A program made the translations under genes and the position numbers. The notes beneath the pieces are model-generated. The model worked only from the letters and a program-made list of their open reading frames with translations. It was not told the origin of the DNA and did not search any database. Positions 11,335 through 22,178 of a stretch of 64,000 bases of DNA are shown piece after piece; positions within the stretch are counted from its first letter, which is position 1, and the number at the start of each line of letters is the position of its first letter. Source of the stretch: Platanthera guangdongensis (lineage: Eukaryota > Streptophyta > Magnoliopsida > Asparagales > Orchidaceae); NCBI GenBank assembly GCA_039583875.1, contig CM077158.1, positions 118,789,900 through 118,853,899 of the forward strand, in the 5' to 3' direction.

Positions 11335-12957
11335 CTACTTCTGAAGACTAATCTCCAGACTTTTGATTTGATCATTCTTAAATGATATAGTCCCCATCTG
11401 AATCAAAGTTATGTGCTTCAGTCTGGCTATTTCATTTAGCTTTTGATCAATCATCTTCTCAAAATCAGTTGCAGCAGCTTTGAGACTAGCAATTTCCTTT
11501 GCCTGACTCTTGGCTAGGGACTTGCTCTTCTTAAAAGCTTGCAACAGAACTTTATATTCATCTATCAATTGATGAATATCCTCTTCAGACTCAGATGCAC
11601 TCTCATCACTTGATGATGATGAATTTGTTTCTGAACTAGCACATGAATTTGAACTTAAAGAATAATTTTGTACCTTACTAGGTCCAGGCTGCTCCTGGAT
11701 TTTGTCACTTTCTGTCAATGCCATCAGTCCTTGGCATTGACTGTCCTCTTGTTCATATATAGAGTTTATGATCTGGATGAACTCTTCTTCCTCTTCCTCA
11801 GCAAACAGTCCTATGTATGCTTCAGCATCTGACTCAGTTTCTGATGAAGATATGTCTGACAGGCTCTTATCCTTTTTGGCAACAAAAGATCTTTCCTTCT
11901 TGCCCTTGAATTGAGTCTTTTTCTTATCATTAGACTCTTTCCTTTTCTCAGGACAGTCTGCAATAACCTGTCCTTGTCTGTTACAGCAATAGCAAACAAT
12001 TTTTGATATAGTTGCTTTGCTTGACTTGGTCTTTTTCCTGTCTTTCTTTGAAGACTTTTTGTTCTGATAATAGTCTTCTTTACCCTGTGATGTGGATGGC
12101 TTTGTCCTCCACTGTTTCTTCTTTAAGAACTTCTGAAAGTGTCTTGTGAATGCTGCAAACTCCTCATCACTTTCACTGCTTTCAGACTTTCTGCTTGCTG
12201 ACTCATCTGACTCAGTCTCAACTATCTTTGGAGGTGGAGAAGTTGACTTACTTCTGTATTTTCTGGGGGCTACTGTTTTGAAAGCCACTGTTCTTTCTTT
12301 ATTCTCGATTCTGTTAGACTTCTCCTCTTCTTTCCTCACCATCAACTGCATCTCATAGGATAGCAGTTTTCCAAACAGTGTTGGTGGAGGGATATCTGCT
12401 AACTTTACCATTTCCCTTATGGCACAGATCTTGGTGTCCCAATCCTTTTTTAGGGACCTCAGAAACTTATCATTTAGTTCATAATTACTGAACTCTCTGC
12501 CATAGGACATTAGCTCATTCACAATCCTATAGAACTTTTTATAGCATTTTGTTATGCTATCAGATCTACCTTGCCTGAAGCTTTCATATTCTTGGTTTAA
12601 TAAGGACTTTCTGTCTTGCCTCACTTCTTCAGAACCCTCCATGTACACAATAAGAGTATCCCACATCTCCTTAGATGTCTTACAGTGTATCAAATTCTGA
12701 AAGGTAGCATCATCTATAACACTCACAATGATATTCTGAGCCCTCTTGTCCCTTGTGGCTAGAATTATCACATCCTTTGTCATTCCAGAGAAATCCTTAG
12801 GTGTTCTCTGATTTGCATTCAGGACTGAAACCTTCATGGGCACATATGACCCTTCTTTAACTGTGATGTAAATTCTAGGGTCTGAGGCTTCCATAAATAG
12901 TCTCACCCTTTCCTTCCAGATGCCAAATATTTCTTTTCTGCAAATGGGTAGCTTCAT
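11335..12957 (-). pseudogene. Gag polyprotein of element A
   Basis: Structural protein that forms the particle and binds RNA. The 540-codon frame starts MKLPICRKEIFGIWKERVRL. Copies C and E start 12 codons earlier at MGSTENHKE, and here that ATG has become ATT. The gag fold is at residues 1-190 (KEMWDTLIVYMEGSEEVRQ, ELNDKFLRSLKKDWD). A basic, serine-rich stretch and a zinc knuckle CYCCNRQGQVIADC follow, in which the usual H is Q (H in copies C and E). An acidic stretch and a coiled-coil-like region around residues 450-540 complete it. The frame ends at a TAG where the other copies read on to a second knuckle. Confidence 0.9.
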
Positions 12958-13080
12958 GGATCCAAGTTCCTTATGATTCTCAGTAGAACCAATGTTTCTT
13001 GATTTTCTTGATTCTGCAATTTTCTTAGACTGAATCTACCAACAGGATCTACTCAGACTGTTAAGTCCCTTTTTGAGTAA

Positions 13081-13096
13081 CCTGTCTCTGATACCA
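13081..13096 (-). other. Primer-binding site of element A (tRNA-iMet type)
   Basis: On the minus strand TGGTATCAGAGACAGG lies two bases inside the 5' LTR. TGGTATCAGAG is the usual complement of the 3' end of plant initiator methionine tRNA. Confidence 0.88.
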
Positions 13097-13098
13097 CT

Positions 13099-15125
13099 TG
13101 AAAGATATTGTACCTAATCACCTAGAGGGGGGGGGGGGTGAATAGGTGACTAAATTCTTTTTAACTTTTAGGCAGAATTCAGATTATAACACAGAATTAT
13201 AACTACTTTTGAACAGCAATCAATCAGCAATCACAGCAAAACACATGCACACAGTGAACACCCAGGTTTATAGTGGTTCCCCAAGGTTTGGGTACATCCA
13301 CTTTCCCCCTTCGTCTATCTAGTAGTGTACTAGATTCCGCCAAACTCCTCCATTATCTCAGATCCTCAGATCTTATACTCAGAACCCCAAAACAGGTTCC
13401 TACATCTCAGGCCCAAGGACCTATAACTCAGTCTTCTCCAAAGACCTACACTCAGCTTCTTCACAAAGCCTACACTCAGCCATAAGGCCTACACTCAGCC
13501 ACAACAGGCCTACACTCATAGATACAAATCTCCTACACTCAGGCACATAGGCCCTACACTCAGCCTTTTATAATTACAGGCTTACAAACTCAGATCCCTA
13601 AGGATCCTACAAGAAATATAAAATACAAAATGTAAACCTTATAACTCAGAGAAAAGAGAGAAGAGTTGTGAGTTTCTTGATGAGTTCTTGGAAGAACTCT
13701 GCTGAGATCAATCTGACTTGGCTTTCTTCAAAGCTTCTTGAATGTAGAACACAATAGGATTGATCTCCTCTGCAGTTGATCCTTAATCTCTGCTACTTAA
13801 GATTCAGAAAAAAATCTGAACCCTTCTTCTCAGCCTGGTTCCAACGGCTGTCTTCTTAGATGGAGCTCTCTCTCTCCAACTACTTAGATCTTCACTGAAT
13901 TCTTCAATGAATAGCTAGATCTTCTTTGTATTACTTGATCATATTTTTCTGTAGATAGTATAAGCCTATATATAGGCCTTCTTCATGGTAACCGGCTGGT
14001 CCGGTTCCTAACTGATTTCTGACAACTCTGACAGGTGCAGTAGACTGGCTGGAATGGCAGCTGTCAAGTCATCCAGTCAGTTCTTGAAATAACTGTAACT
14101 GTCTGAAAGTGTCGAGACTGTCTGTCTTTAAGTGTCGACACTTATAGACCAAGTGTCGACATAAGTTGACTAAGTGTCGACACTAGCCTTCAAGGTGTCG
14201 ACAAAACTCCTTGTGTTGTAGAATTCACTTCTCGACACAGCTTCTTCTTCATGTGTTGACACTAATATTGAGTGTCATCACAAGTCCTTGTTCTTCAGTA
14301 CTTTGTTGATTTCTTGTAAGTGTCGACACATCTCCTTTGTGTCGACACATCTTCATGTGTTGAACTTGTTCAGTGTCGACACATCTTCTTGGTGTTGACA
14401 CATGCCTTCAGTGTTGAAACTTGCTGAGTGTCGACACAGCTCCTTGTGTCGACACATCTTCTTATGTTGAGACTTTTGCTGAGTGTCGACACATCTCCTT
14501 AGTGTCGACACTTATACTTAGAATTTTTGTTGAAGTTTGCTAAGTGTCGACACAGCTCCTTGTGTCGACACTTTCTTCAAGTGTTGAGTCTTCTGCTGAG
14601 TGTCGACACATTCTTTCTTGTGTCGACACTTTCTTCAAGTGTTGACTCTTCTGCTGAGTTTCGACACATTCTTTATTATGTCGATACTTGTACTTAGACT
14701 CTTCTGACTTTTGCTGAGTGTCGACACAGCCTCCAAGTGTCGACACTTTCTGATGTAGACACAGTTTCTCTGGGTGTCGACACAACTGCTAAGTGTCGAC
14801 ACTGCTTCACTGCACTTTTCTTCATTGAGTGTCGACACAGCTCCTTGTGTCGACACTTTCTGTCTGGTGTCGACTCCACATCCCTAGTGTCTACACAAGT
14901 ACTCCAAGTGTCGACACAGCTTGTCTGGGTGTCGACACAAGTCTTCTTAAGTGTCGACACTTTCCCTCTGGGTGTCGATACATGGACTTAGAATCTTTTC
15001 TGCTTTCCTGCAAATACTTAACCTGCACAACTAAACTCAAAACACATCAAATACATTTTGATGTATATCATTGAGTAGGGTGAGGCTTCTTCAAATCAGG
15101 TACATTTAAACCAATGTACCCAACA
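13099..15125 (-). repeat. Element A 5' LTR
   Basis: Partner of 2152-4174 with very similar sequence. On the minus strand it starts TGTTGGGTACATTGG and ends TCTTTCA. The U3 palindrome array is at about 14131-14980, the TATA-like box at 13967-13974 and the hairpin at 13118-13149. The G tract next to the hairpin is 12 long here and 6 in the other LTR, showing rapid length change. Confidence 0.93.
14131..14980. repeat. GTGTCGACAC palindrome array in U3 of element A (5' LTR)
   Basis: Same array as at 3181-4031, with most copies intact and a few one-base changes, mainly loss of the central CG (for example GTGTTGAC). It lies upstream of the TATA-like box at 13967-13974. Confidence 0.9.
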
Positions 15126-15130
15126 TTGAG
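15126..15130. repeat. Target-site duplication of element A, right copy (TTGAG)
   Basis: Identical to 2147-2151 and placed directly after the terminal LTR base. Confidence 0.93.
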
Positions 15131-15277
15131 GAATCGAAAGTTAAGCGGCTACGCAATAAAGAGATCAGGATGTTCAAGGACCGTTGGGACAACTGTGGTC
15201 GGGAGGAGCTCTCGTGGGAGCGAGAGCAGACCATGCTTGAGGAGTGCCCAGAGTTATTCCAGTCAGGTACCATGTAA
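15131..15277 (+). pseudogene. Integrase tail with chromodomain-like motif (Gyp1)
   Basis: Continues the frame interrupted at 2146. It reads VKRLRNKEIRMFKDRWDN, then EELSWEREQTM and ELF before a TAA at 15275-15277. The pattern V-x-RW, E-x-SWE and ELF matches the chromodomain-like tail of plant chromoviruses, which helps direct insertion into heterochromatin. The same tail is in element B (34791-35054). Confidence 0.8.
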
Positions 15278-15326
15278 GTGATGTGTTTATCTTTCCTTTA
15301 TGTAATTTCGCAGACGAAATTCTTTT

Positions 15327-15340
15327 AAGAGGGAGAGAGT
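15327..15340 (+). other. Polypurine tract of Gyp1
   Basis: AAGAGGGAGAGAGT directly before the TGTAACGCCCC start of the 3' LTR. Confidence 0.85.
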
Positions 15341-17445
15341 TGTAACGCCCCGAAACTCAAAAGAGCGACGGGAGGAATTTTGAGCCAAGTTTGGAACTTG
15401 GCAGGGGTCACACGGCATGGGACATGGGCGTGTCCAAGGGCGTGTCGTGCTCGGGTAGATGATCTGGCTGAGAGGTCGACGAATTTTGAAGTTGACGATC
15501 GCCGAGTAACGAACACGGCCTGAGACACGGGCGTGTCCCAGGCCGTGTCCTTCACGGGTGGTTGGCCGAGTTGAGTTAGGTGAGAAACACAGCCTGGAGT
15601 ACAGGCGTGTTCCAGTATGACACGGGCGTGTTATTTGGGACACGGCCGTGTCCAATACCCGTGTCCTTCACGGGTTGGTGTTGGGCCTATGTCGATGGAG
15701 GAACACGACCAATGACATGGTTGTGTACTAGATGACACAGGCGTGTCAATCCGGACACGAGCGTGTCAAGAACCCATGTTCTTTTTGGGACGCGTCGGTT
15801 TCGACGGCGAATGGGTAACACGGCCCTGGACACGGGTATGTCACAGGCCGTGTTCGACACAGATTTTGTATTTCAATGGCGAATCGTGGCTGTTCGTTTC
15901 TTTATTTTGGGATCCGACGGCTGGGGGTTATTCCTGCTGGGATATAACCGGGAATAGGGTTTCAAATCCCTCATTTCTCAAACACAATCTCTTTCTAAAG
16001 ATCTAGAGAGAGGCGAGAGCAAGGAAGAAGAACGAGGCTAGATCCGGTCACCGACGGAGCTTCGGAGCTCCAAATCATGAGGCGACTTCGGATCTATGGA
16101 GGCAAGGAGATTGCGGTGCTTTTCATCTGTAAACATTTCCATGGCGCCAAGGAAAAATGCTAGGGTAACGATTCTCATCCTAGGACATGTGAAATCCTCT
16201 TTTCCTTTGCATAAGAAGCCCGCTCTTGCGAGATTGCGGTGAGTTTGAGGCGTTCCTTCAGGTAGACATGAATAGTCCTCATTGTGTACATGTAGACTCC
16301 GTAAGCGAGAAACGGACATAGGCATGATGTGTGAAGCCTACCCGGACAAGTTGGTCTGGATCGGTGATGTTGCATTGCATGAATGGTCGGACAAGGCTCC
16401 GAACATATGGTGTTTTTTCGGGTTTTTCTACATGGTAGATTGCAATAGGGAGCCTTGGGGACTATCTCCAAGGTGCACCCGAAAAACTGGGCAGATGCGT
16501 GATTCTGCCAACATGGTGGCCTGAGAGCCAACTTGAACATAACCGTGTTATGTGAAGTGTGTGATGGAAATTGGACTCGGGGAGGTTTAACCCGCGCATA
16601 TGGCTTAAATTGATGTTGAGGTGTGAACAACGGGTCAGGCTGAACCGTACCCACTCTATGTCGTTCAGTGGGAGCCGTTGACATAGATGAGGGTCTTCGG
16701 CGGTCTATGGCTTAAATTGATGTCACCCATGCCGGGAAGATAAAAATGCTCGCAAAATTGGCCGTCCTAGTGGAGGTGGTGAGACCGAGACGTCTATGGC
16801 TTAAATTGATGTGACATTTACCGGTTCACCAAGAATGTGTCGTGAGAGCACGACGTGTGTGGCCGTGCGTGCCCATGCCTATGATGAAGTGTTTATCTAT
16901 ATTGCTTGGTTATGCTAATAAAGTGCAGGGAAAGGAGCATCGCCGCCCCAAGTTTGGGGGCGGGATCGTTATAATTTGGTCAGCATAGCAGAACGTTTCT
17001 TTTGTTTGCCACCGTGCGGTGGATTGTTGCTTGCAGGTGCTGCGGAGCCGAGCGGTAAATAGTGGGCTAAAGCCAAAGTTGCTGAGCCGGCCCTCGAAGG
17101 CCAAATTTTGTGTGTTTAGTTGTTATATTCATGTGTAACCGGCCTACATCCCGTGGTATGGAAGATATATTTTATTTGAGTAATCAAATGTAAGGCCTTA
17201 TGGCCATGTACTTGTGTATTGTACTTCATTCCTATTGGGCTTGTAGTGGACATTCATGCTTTTTGTCTAGGTTCTTTAATTTGCACCTTTTAATAATTGC
17301 TTCCGCTAGAATGACTGTGTGTAGGACGTTGGATATTAGTTGGATTGTTTCCATTGAGTAACCACCCAGTCTGTCTATGGTATATGGCGTCGGGCCCCGG
17401 CCGGACCTACTGATATATGCTATGTGACGGATAGGGGGTCTTACA
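15341..17445 (+). repeat. Gyp1 3' LTR
   Basis: Runs from TGTAACGCCCCGAAACTC to AGGGGGTCTTACA, 2105 bp. It shares its start, its end and much of its interior with the LTRs of element B on the other strand. U3 holds the GACACG-CGTGTC motif array at about 15405-15860, followed by a TATA-like GATATAACC near 15942. Downstream lie three copies of TATGGCTTAAATTGATGT (near 16598, 16708 and 16793). The bases after 17445 (GCAGA) are one half of an untestable TSD, since the 5' end is outside the window. Confidence 0.9.
15405..15860. repeat. ACACGG/CCGTGT inverted-repeat array in U3 of Gyp1
   Basis: Repeated GACACGGGCGTGTC-type inverted repeats, including the perfect 16-base palindrome GGACACGGCCGTGTCC at 15638-15653. 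GTGTCGACAC is absent here, unlike in element B of the same family. Confidence 0.8.
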
Positions 17446-17633
17446 GCAGATCTGGCTTTGACTCACAAATCCGATCACAAGAACGCCTTCACAGTAGGGA
17501 TTTATTAACCTTACCCTTGCTCTCCTAGCCATCACCTTCTTCTTCCTTAGGATTCAAGAGAGAGAGAGAGAGAGAAAGTAATCTCATCTCAAGCTTTTAT
17601 CAAAGAGCTTCCACCTCGCGATACTTTGCTAGC
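17446..17633 (-). repeat. Probable inner part of LTR remnant H
   Basis: No ORF. It contains an (AG)n run at 17557-17576. It lies between the end of Gyp1 and the left TSD of element D, so it must join 42533 onward once D is removed. I read it as the continuation of the LTR remnant at 42533-42845; this is inferred from position only. Confidence 0.4.
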
Positions 17634-17638
17634 GTCGT
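17634..17638. repeat. Target-site duplication of element D, left copy (GTCGT)
   Basis: Matches GTCGT at 42528-42532, nearly 25 kb away, directly outside the other LTR end. Confidence 0.88.
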
Positions 17639-19302
17639 TGATGCGTCGATGAGTGTACCGATTGTAGTCAAGTAATAAAGTTGGGGAGTTGAATCCCCAA
17701 ATATCGATATCTCGAGGAGTGCAAGTAGGGAGTGTGATTTTGCAATTGAAAAAAGTGATTGCAAGTGTTAACGTAAGAAAAGGGTGTTTTGGTTTGGATT
17801 TTCCTAAGATTAACACTAAATAACCTTTTGCGGGTCGCCGTTACCGCATCTCTTTGGTGGATTACTAAAGAGAGTAATATGAAAGATGGACGAGCCAATT
17901 ATGGTCGCAATCACCTCTTCACCGCACACGCTTTTGGCAATCACTAGAACGACACTATCTCAACGAGAACATGAAAAACTGAAGCTAAGCAACACAATCA
18001 TGATCAAAAAAATAACAACACATAGACTTGCTAAAATACTTAAAATTAAACCATGTTCTTGAGCAACAATCACACAACCGCTAATTCAGAACAAAGTAAC
18101 TACAAGAGGTGGGGAAGAAATATAAGAAAATGCACGATGGCTTTCAGAGATTCATTGTCAGAGTCAAGGGTTGTCGGGCCTTGTCCGAGCTCGGTCTACG
18201 GATGTCATCTGGGGTCAAGAAGGTCTATCACCTCCTTACAATGACCCGTCTTCTTCGTGAATAGGCGCTAGGCTGAATCTGTCCGAAGAACTCCACGGAT
18301 GCAGCACCATATGAGCTTGAAACGGAGCTTGGAGTTTGGAGAAGATAATGGCGGCCAGAGATGAAGCTATTGCAAGATTTTAGAAGAAGAATGGTGGTCA
18401 GATCAACTCTCCAAGGAGGAGAGAGAATATAATGGCTGGAGGAAAGTTTCCCCGCTCAAAAGATAAAAAATGGTGGTTGTGTCGGACTGGATCGGAACTC
18501 CTCAAAGAAGAAGAAATCTGCGCTTTAAATAGAAGCGGGTCAGAAAAATAGGCACGCATGGTTTGGTGCACGACCGTGCACAAACCGTGCGATATTAACT
18601 TCCAGAACAAGCCTTCGGAAGGAGAAGCGTTGACCCGTGAGTTTTACTCGCGCACGAACATTTCCGCCCGTAAGAGAAGGAAATCGCACGGGTAGTGACA
18701 GAGAGCAAGAATTCAGGACACTACAGGGGAACCGTGCATTTTACTCGCGTACGGGCGCTACCGCCCGTGCGTGAACAAAGCGCACGATTAACCACAGAAG
18801 GGAACAAACTAGAAAGCTACAGGAAAACCGTGTGTTTCCTTCGTGCACGGTTACGATGAAACCCTGTGTCAACCGTGCGTTAGGATCGTCGAACTCCACT
18901 AGAAGAAATTCGTCGAGCTCAACTCGACGTTCTTCCAGCTGAACAAAACGCACGATCTGGAACAAACCGTGCTCGAAAGGAATGTATAAACGCGTGTTTT
19001 CCACAAATCAGAATTCCTGCCTTGGGGAAAACACACCACCTGCACAGCAATGAAACCAAGCTGAAGCACAAGCTCCCAACACCCATAATGCAAATAAAAT
19101 CAAATAGAAAGAGTCATGGGGAGCACCATGTGCATACCCCCAACAACAGAATGTGCAATTGCACACCCTCGAGCCAAAAAATGCACAAAATGGTCCATGA
19201 CCGAACTATGCAAATATAACCAATAACCGGTTGAAATGCAGTGCACGAGTGAGAAAACCTGCACAGAGAGTCCGAAATTCCATATAAATATTGGACTCAT
19301 CA
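17639..19302 (-). repeat. Element D 3' LTR
   Basis: On the minus strand it starts TGATGAGTCCAATATT and ends CATCGACGCATCA. U3 (about 19302-18540) holds inverted repeats of the type CGCACGGGCG and CGCCCGTGCG (18600-18870) and the TCGTCGAGCTC motif (18885-18934). A TATA-like TATTTAAA lies near 18530 on the minus strand. The only ORFs are short and unsupported. Confidence 0.88.
18600..18990. repeat. CCGTGCG/CGCACGG array plus TCGTCGAGCTC motif in D LTR
   Basis: Repeated CCGTGCG and CGCACGG words form hairpins with arms such as ACGGGCG and CGCCCGT around 18745-18775. At 18910-18929 lies TCGTCGAGCTCAACTCGACG, which differs by one base from the element F unit at 62551-62570. The matching part of the 5' LTR is at 41965-42155. 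Confidence 0.75.
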
Positions 19303-19319
19303 AACCACCAGACTAAAAC
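19303..19319 (-). other. PPT-like tract of element D
   Basis: On the minus strand GTTTTAGTCTGGTGGTT abuts the LTR start TGATGAGTC. Similar tracts (AGTCTGGTGG followed by purines) occur further inside at 19828-19843 and 20737-20758. Confidence 0.6.
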
Positions 19320-21176
19320 ATTTTCTCGTCCCGAGCAAATGATCTCTCCGTGAGCTAGAAAACAACTAGCTGGCTTAGAAATTTCCAAATAAAGTAAAGC
19401 GAGAAATCAAATACTGTATGGGCATAAAAAATATAATAGATACAATTTGTAATTATGTTACGAAGTTTATAAATTTCGACATGTATAAATAAATATTGTA
19501 ACTACTCAAAAATAGAATCACGGAGAATCGTTCGGTCTTGCCTAGGAAGAAAGTATGCATGCCACTCAGTTGAGCATTGCCTAAGACCGGGGCTCGGGAT
19601 CACCTCCAAAGAAATCCATCAATGTCGGGGACCATACGGTTGCCCATTCACACTCTCTACACAGCGCTATTATGACTCAAGCGTAAATTCGTATGGCTTT
19701 AGGAAAATAATGGGGCTTGGGTATATACGTTGGTAAGGACGCAAAATGATAAAAACGATGGCTATGCATAACCCTAATGAGCTCATACAAATGCAATCCT
19801 CTCGCCAACAAAACATGCAGGTGTACAACACCACCAGACTTGAACTTGACAACACGGGTGTGTGCACCGCCTATCCCACAATAATAACACAAATAGATTC
19901 TTCATTTTCACTTTCTTTTTATACAATCAGCACTATATATATATTTTTTTTCTTTTCTTTTCTTTTTCTAGATTTTTATAATTCACTTTTAGCCAAAGTT
20001 TTAAGAAAACTTCACCGCACAACCACATAACAACATCACAGCCACAACACCAATGGAAGAATTAACATACTAAATACATCGAGCTTGGGGTGTTCAAATG
20101 GGAAAAGCTTTTAGGCTCTGGTGATGTCGAAGTGGGGCTAAATCAACAGGAACGGTAGGCTCAAAATAGGCTAACAAGGATTATCGTTAAGATGGGTACA
20201 AGGCTCAATCGGGCCAAAAAAGACGGCCTAGATCACGCTCACACTAGACCAACCATGCACCAATGCTTCGAGAGTAGCTTGGAGAATGTTCTTAGCCACT
20301 GAGAAAAATGATGCCTCCTCCTGACTCGAGCAATACGAGGCTAGTGGAGGCTACACACATTCCTACACTACCGTTTGATTACTCCAAATTCAACACTTTT
20401 GAGTACTACAAACAATATTTGAAAATGGAGAAAAGGTATACAACTACGAGCATAAAGAAAAATTAAATCTATACTATTTCTACACACCATGAGCACTCAA
20501 GTAGGAGCACTGCACGAGTTTCACACTACTCTATCCTAAAATCCTAAGCCAGCACCGTATTTTAAAGTTAACACAAAAGAAATAAATTTGACTTGAGTCG
20601 AGCTCATGCTTAAGATGGCGCTCATGTGGATGTAGGTGCACGATGCAGACGTGATAATATGGAAATAGAAAATAAGAATATACTTTTGGTATGAAAGTGC
20701 AAATAGTGCATGTGCATAGGTGACCCGAATTACTCTCCCCCACCAGACTTAAACTAAACAATCTACCCAAGATTTATAATAAAATAGAGAGATAAAAGTT
20801 TGAGGAGAGGTTACCCCATGCTCAGCAAATGAGCATACCAGAAGATTGGCGTTAATTTCAGCAGAACGTCCACGGCCCAAACGAACTTCACCTGCATAAG
20901 AGAATATATCCAAACACGCATACTATAAGCATATAATAACAGCAGCATAATTGAACAAATTAAAAGCGGCAAAATTGGGTTATCTCCCCAAAGCCCTTTT
21001 CTTTACTGTCCTTAAGGTGGACCAAATACCTGTAGTAGCAATTTTATAAAGATTGTTTAGTGCATAAGTTCACAACATAATGAAAAAGTCTAAAGATACA
21101 CACAACATTAAACAATAGATAAAACTAGAAAAACAGGAAAGGGACCCCGGAGATCCTTCACTACTTAGATGAATGC
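19320..21176. other. Non-coding internal stretch of element D
   Basis: AT-rich with no homology I recognise and no ORF above background. It contains a TA/pyrimidine low-complexity run at about 19933-19970 and two extra PPT-like tracts. In a complete Athila element pol and an env-like region would lie between protease and PPT; here they are absent. Confidence 0.6.
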
Positions 21177-22170
21177 TCACTTATGATAGGTCCCCCCAGT
21201 CACACGAGATGAGGGTAAGGCAAAAGATTTAGGGCCCAGGGAAGATGTATCTCCCCTACCCCTAACCTCTTCCTTCTCGCGCCGGCGGGCAAAATTATGC
21301 GCCTTGCACATCAGCTGTTCTTTTCTTTTAAGATCCACAGATGGGAATCGCCAGGGTGGTATAACCACACCCTCCAATTCAGCAGCACTCCTATCTTTCT
21401 CATCTGGGGGTATCCTTTCCTCACCCGCAGTGGGTGAAAGATTAGCCCAAGTCACCTGTTTAATAGTCTTACAGACTTTGTTTGGATAAATCAATGTTTT
21501 TAAATTAGTCTCCTGCATGCTTTCTACAGCCATGCTCAACTCATGTTTCTTCTCCACTGAATCTTGTTTCATGTCAAGTGACTCCGTCTCTGTCTCTCCA
21601 TCAGCTAACGTTTGCGGTTCTACACTTTCTTAACATGATCTTGCTCATTCAGAAGATAACCTGTCTCAGCAGCACTATATAAATCATTAGATAACAAAAC
21701 ATTCAATTTCAGAAGTTCTCCTAGTTTATTTGAAATTTTTGGGGGAAGTGACTATGGCAAAGGCAAATCAACCTTGGAAGCCAAGGTGACACCGCTTGCA
21801 TTAAATTACAATGTAGCTTCACTAGCTTTTAGGAATGGGACCCCTAAGATGGGTTTCGATGTATTTCCCATGGGTCCTAACACCTGAAAGTCAGTGACTA
21901 CAGCAGCCTCATTCATGGTCACTTCCACATCTTTAATCTCTCCATCAGTCTTTACTATCAATCCATCAGCTAGCACTAGTGACTTCTAGACATCAGATTA
22001 GATATTTAAATTCAGTTTTTCAACATCTTGCAAAGCAAGAATGTTTCACGACGATCCAGAATCACATAAAGTTATTGTCTCCACTGTATTAATCTCACAT
22101 TTAACAGCCATTTCATTTTTACCACACTCCTTCGCATCCCCAACACTCTTCCCCTGCTCACGGGGATTCT
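21177..22170 (-). pseudogene. Protease remnant and downstream linker ORF of element D
   Basis: On the minus strand the region after gag, in a shifted frame, reads CEINTVETITLCDSGSS near 22045-22105, then ALQDVEKLNLN, LADGLIVKTDGEIKDVEV and VLGPMGNTSKPILGVPFL. This is the layout of a retropepsin, with DSG as the active site and the ILGVPFL flap-end motif. Stops fall just after DSGSS and again about 20 codons further on. An ORF at 21177-21572 continues downstream with a basic stretch and has no recognisable domain. No RT follows. Confidence 0.7.
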
Positions 22171-22178
22171 TCTCCATA

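Larger units (their letters stand above)
2152..15125 (-). mobile_element. Element A: complete Sirevirus-like Ty1/copia retrotransposon
   Basis: A complete element of about 13 kb on the minus strand with two LTRs of about 2.0 kb that align closely along their length, TSD TTGAG, a tRNA-iMet type PBS and a polypurine tract. On the minus strand the order is 5' LTR, gag, protease, integrase, RT, RNase H, a palindrome block, an env-like ORF, PPT and 3' LTR. Integrase before RT makes it Ty1/copia. The large gag with two zinc knuckles, the long LTRs and the extra ORF after RNase H point to the Sirevirus group; the group name is inferred. It lies in the integrase tail of Gyp1. It carries scattered stops, but the env-like ORF stays in one frame throughout. 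Confidence 0.94.
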
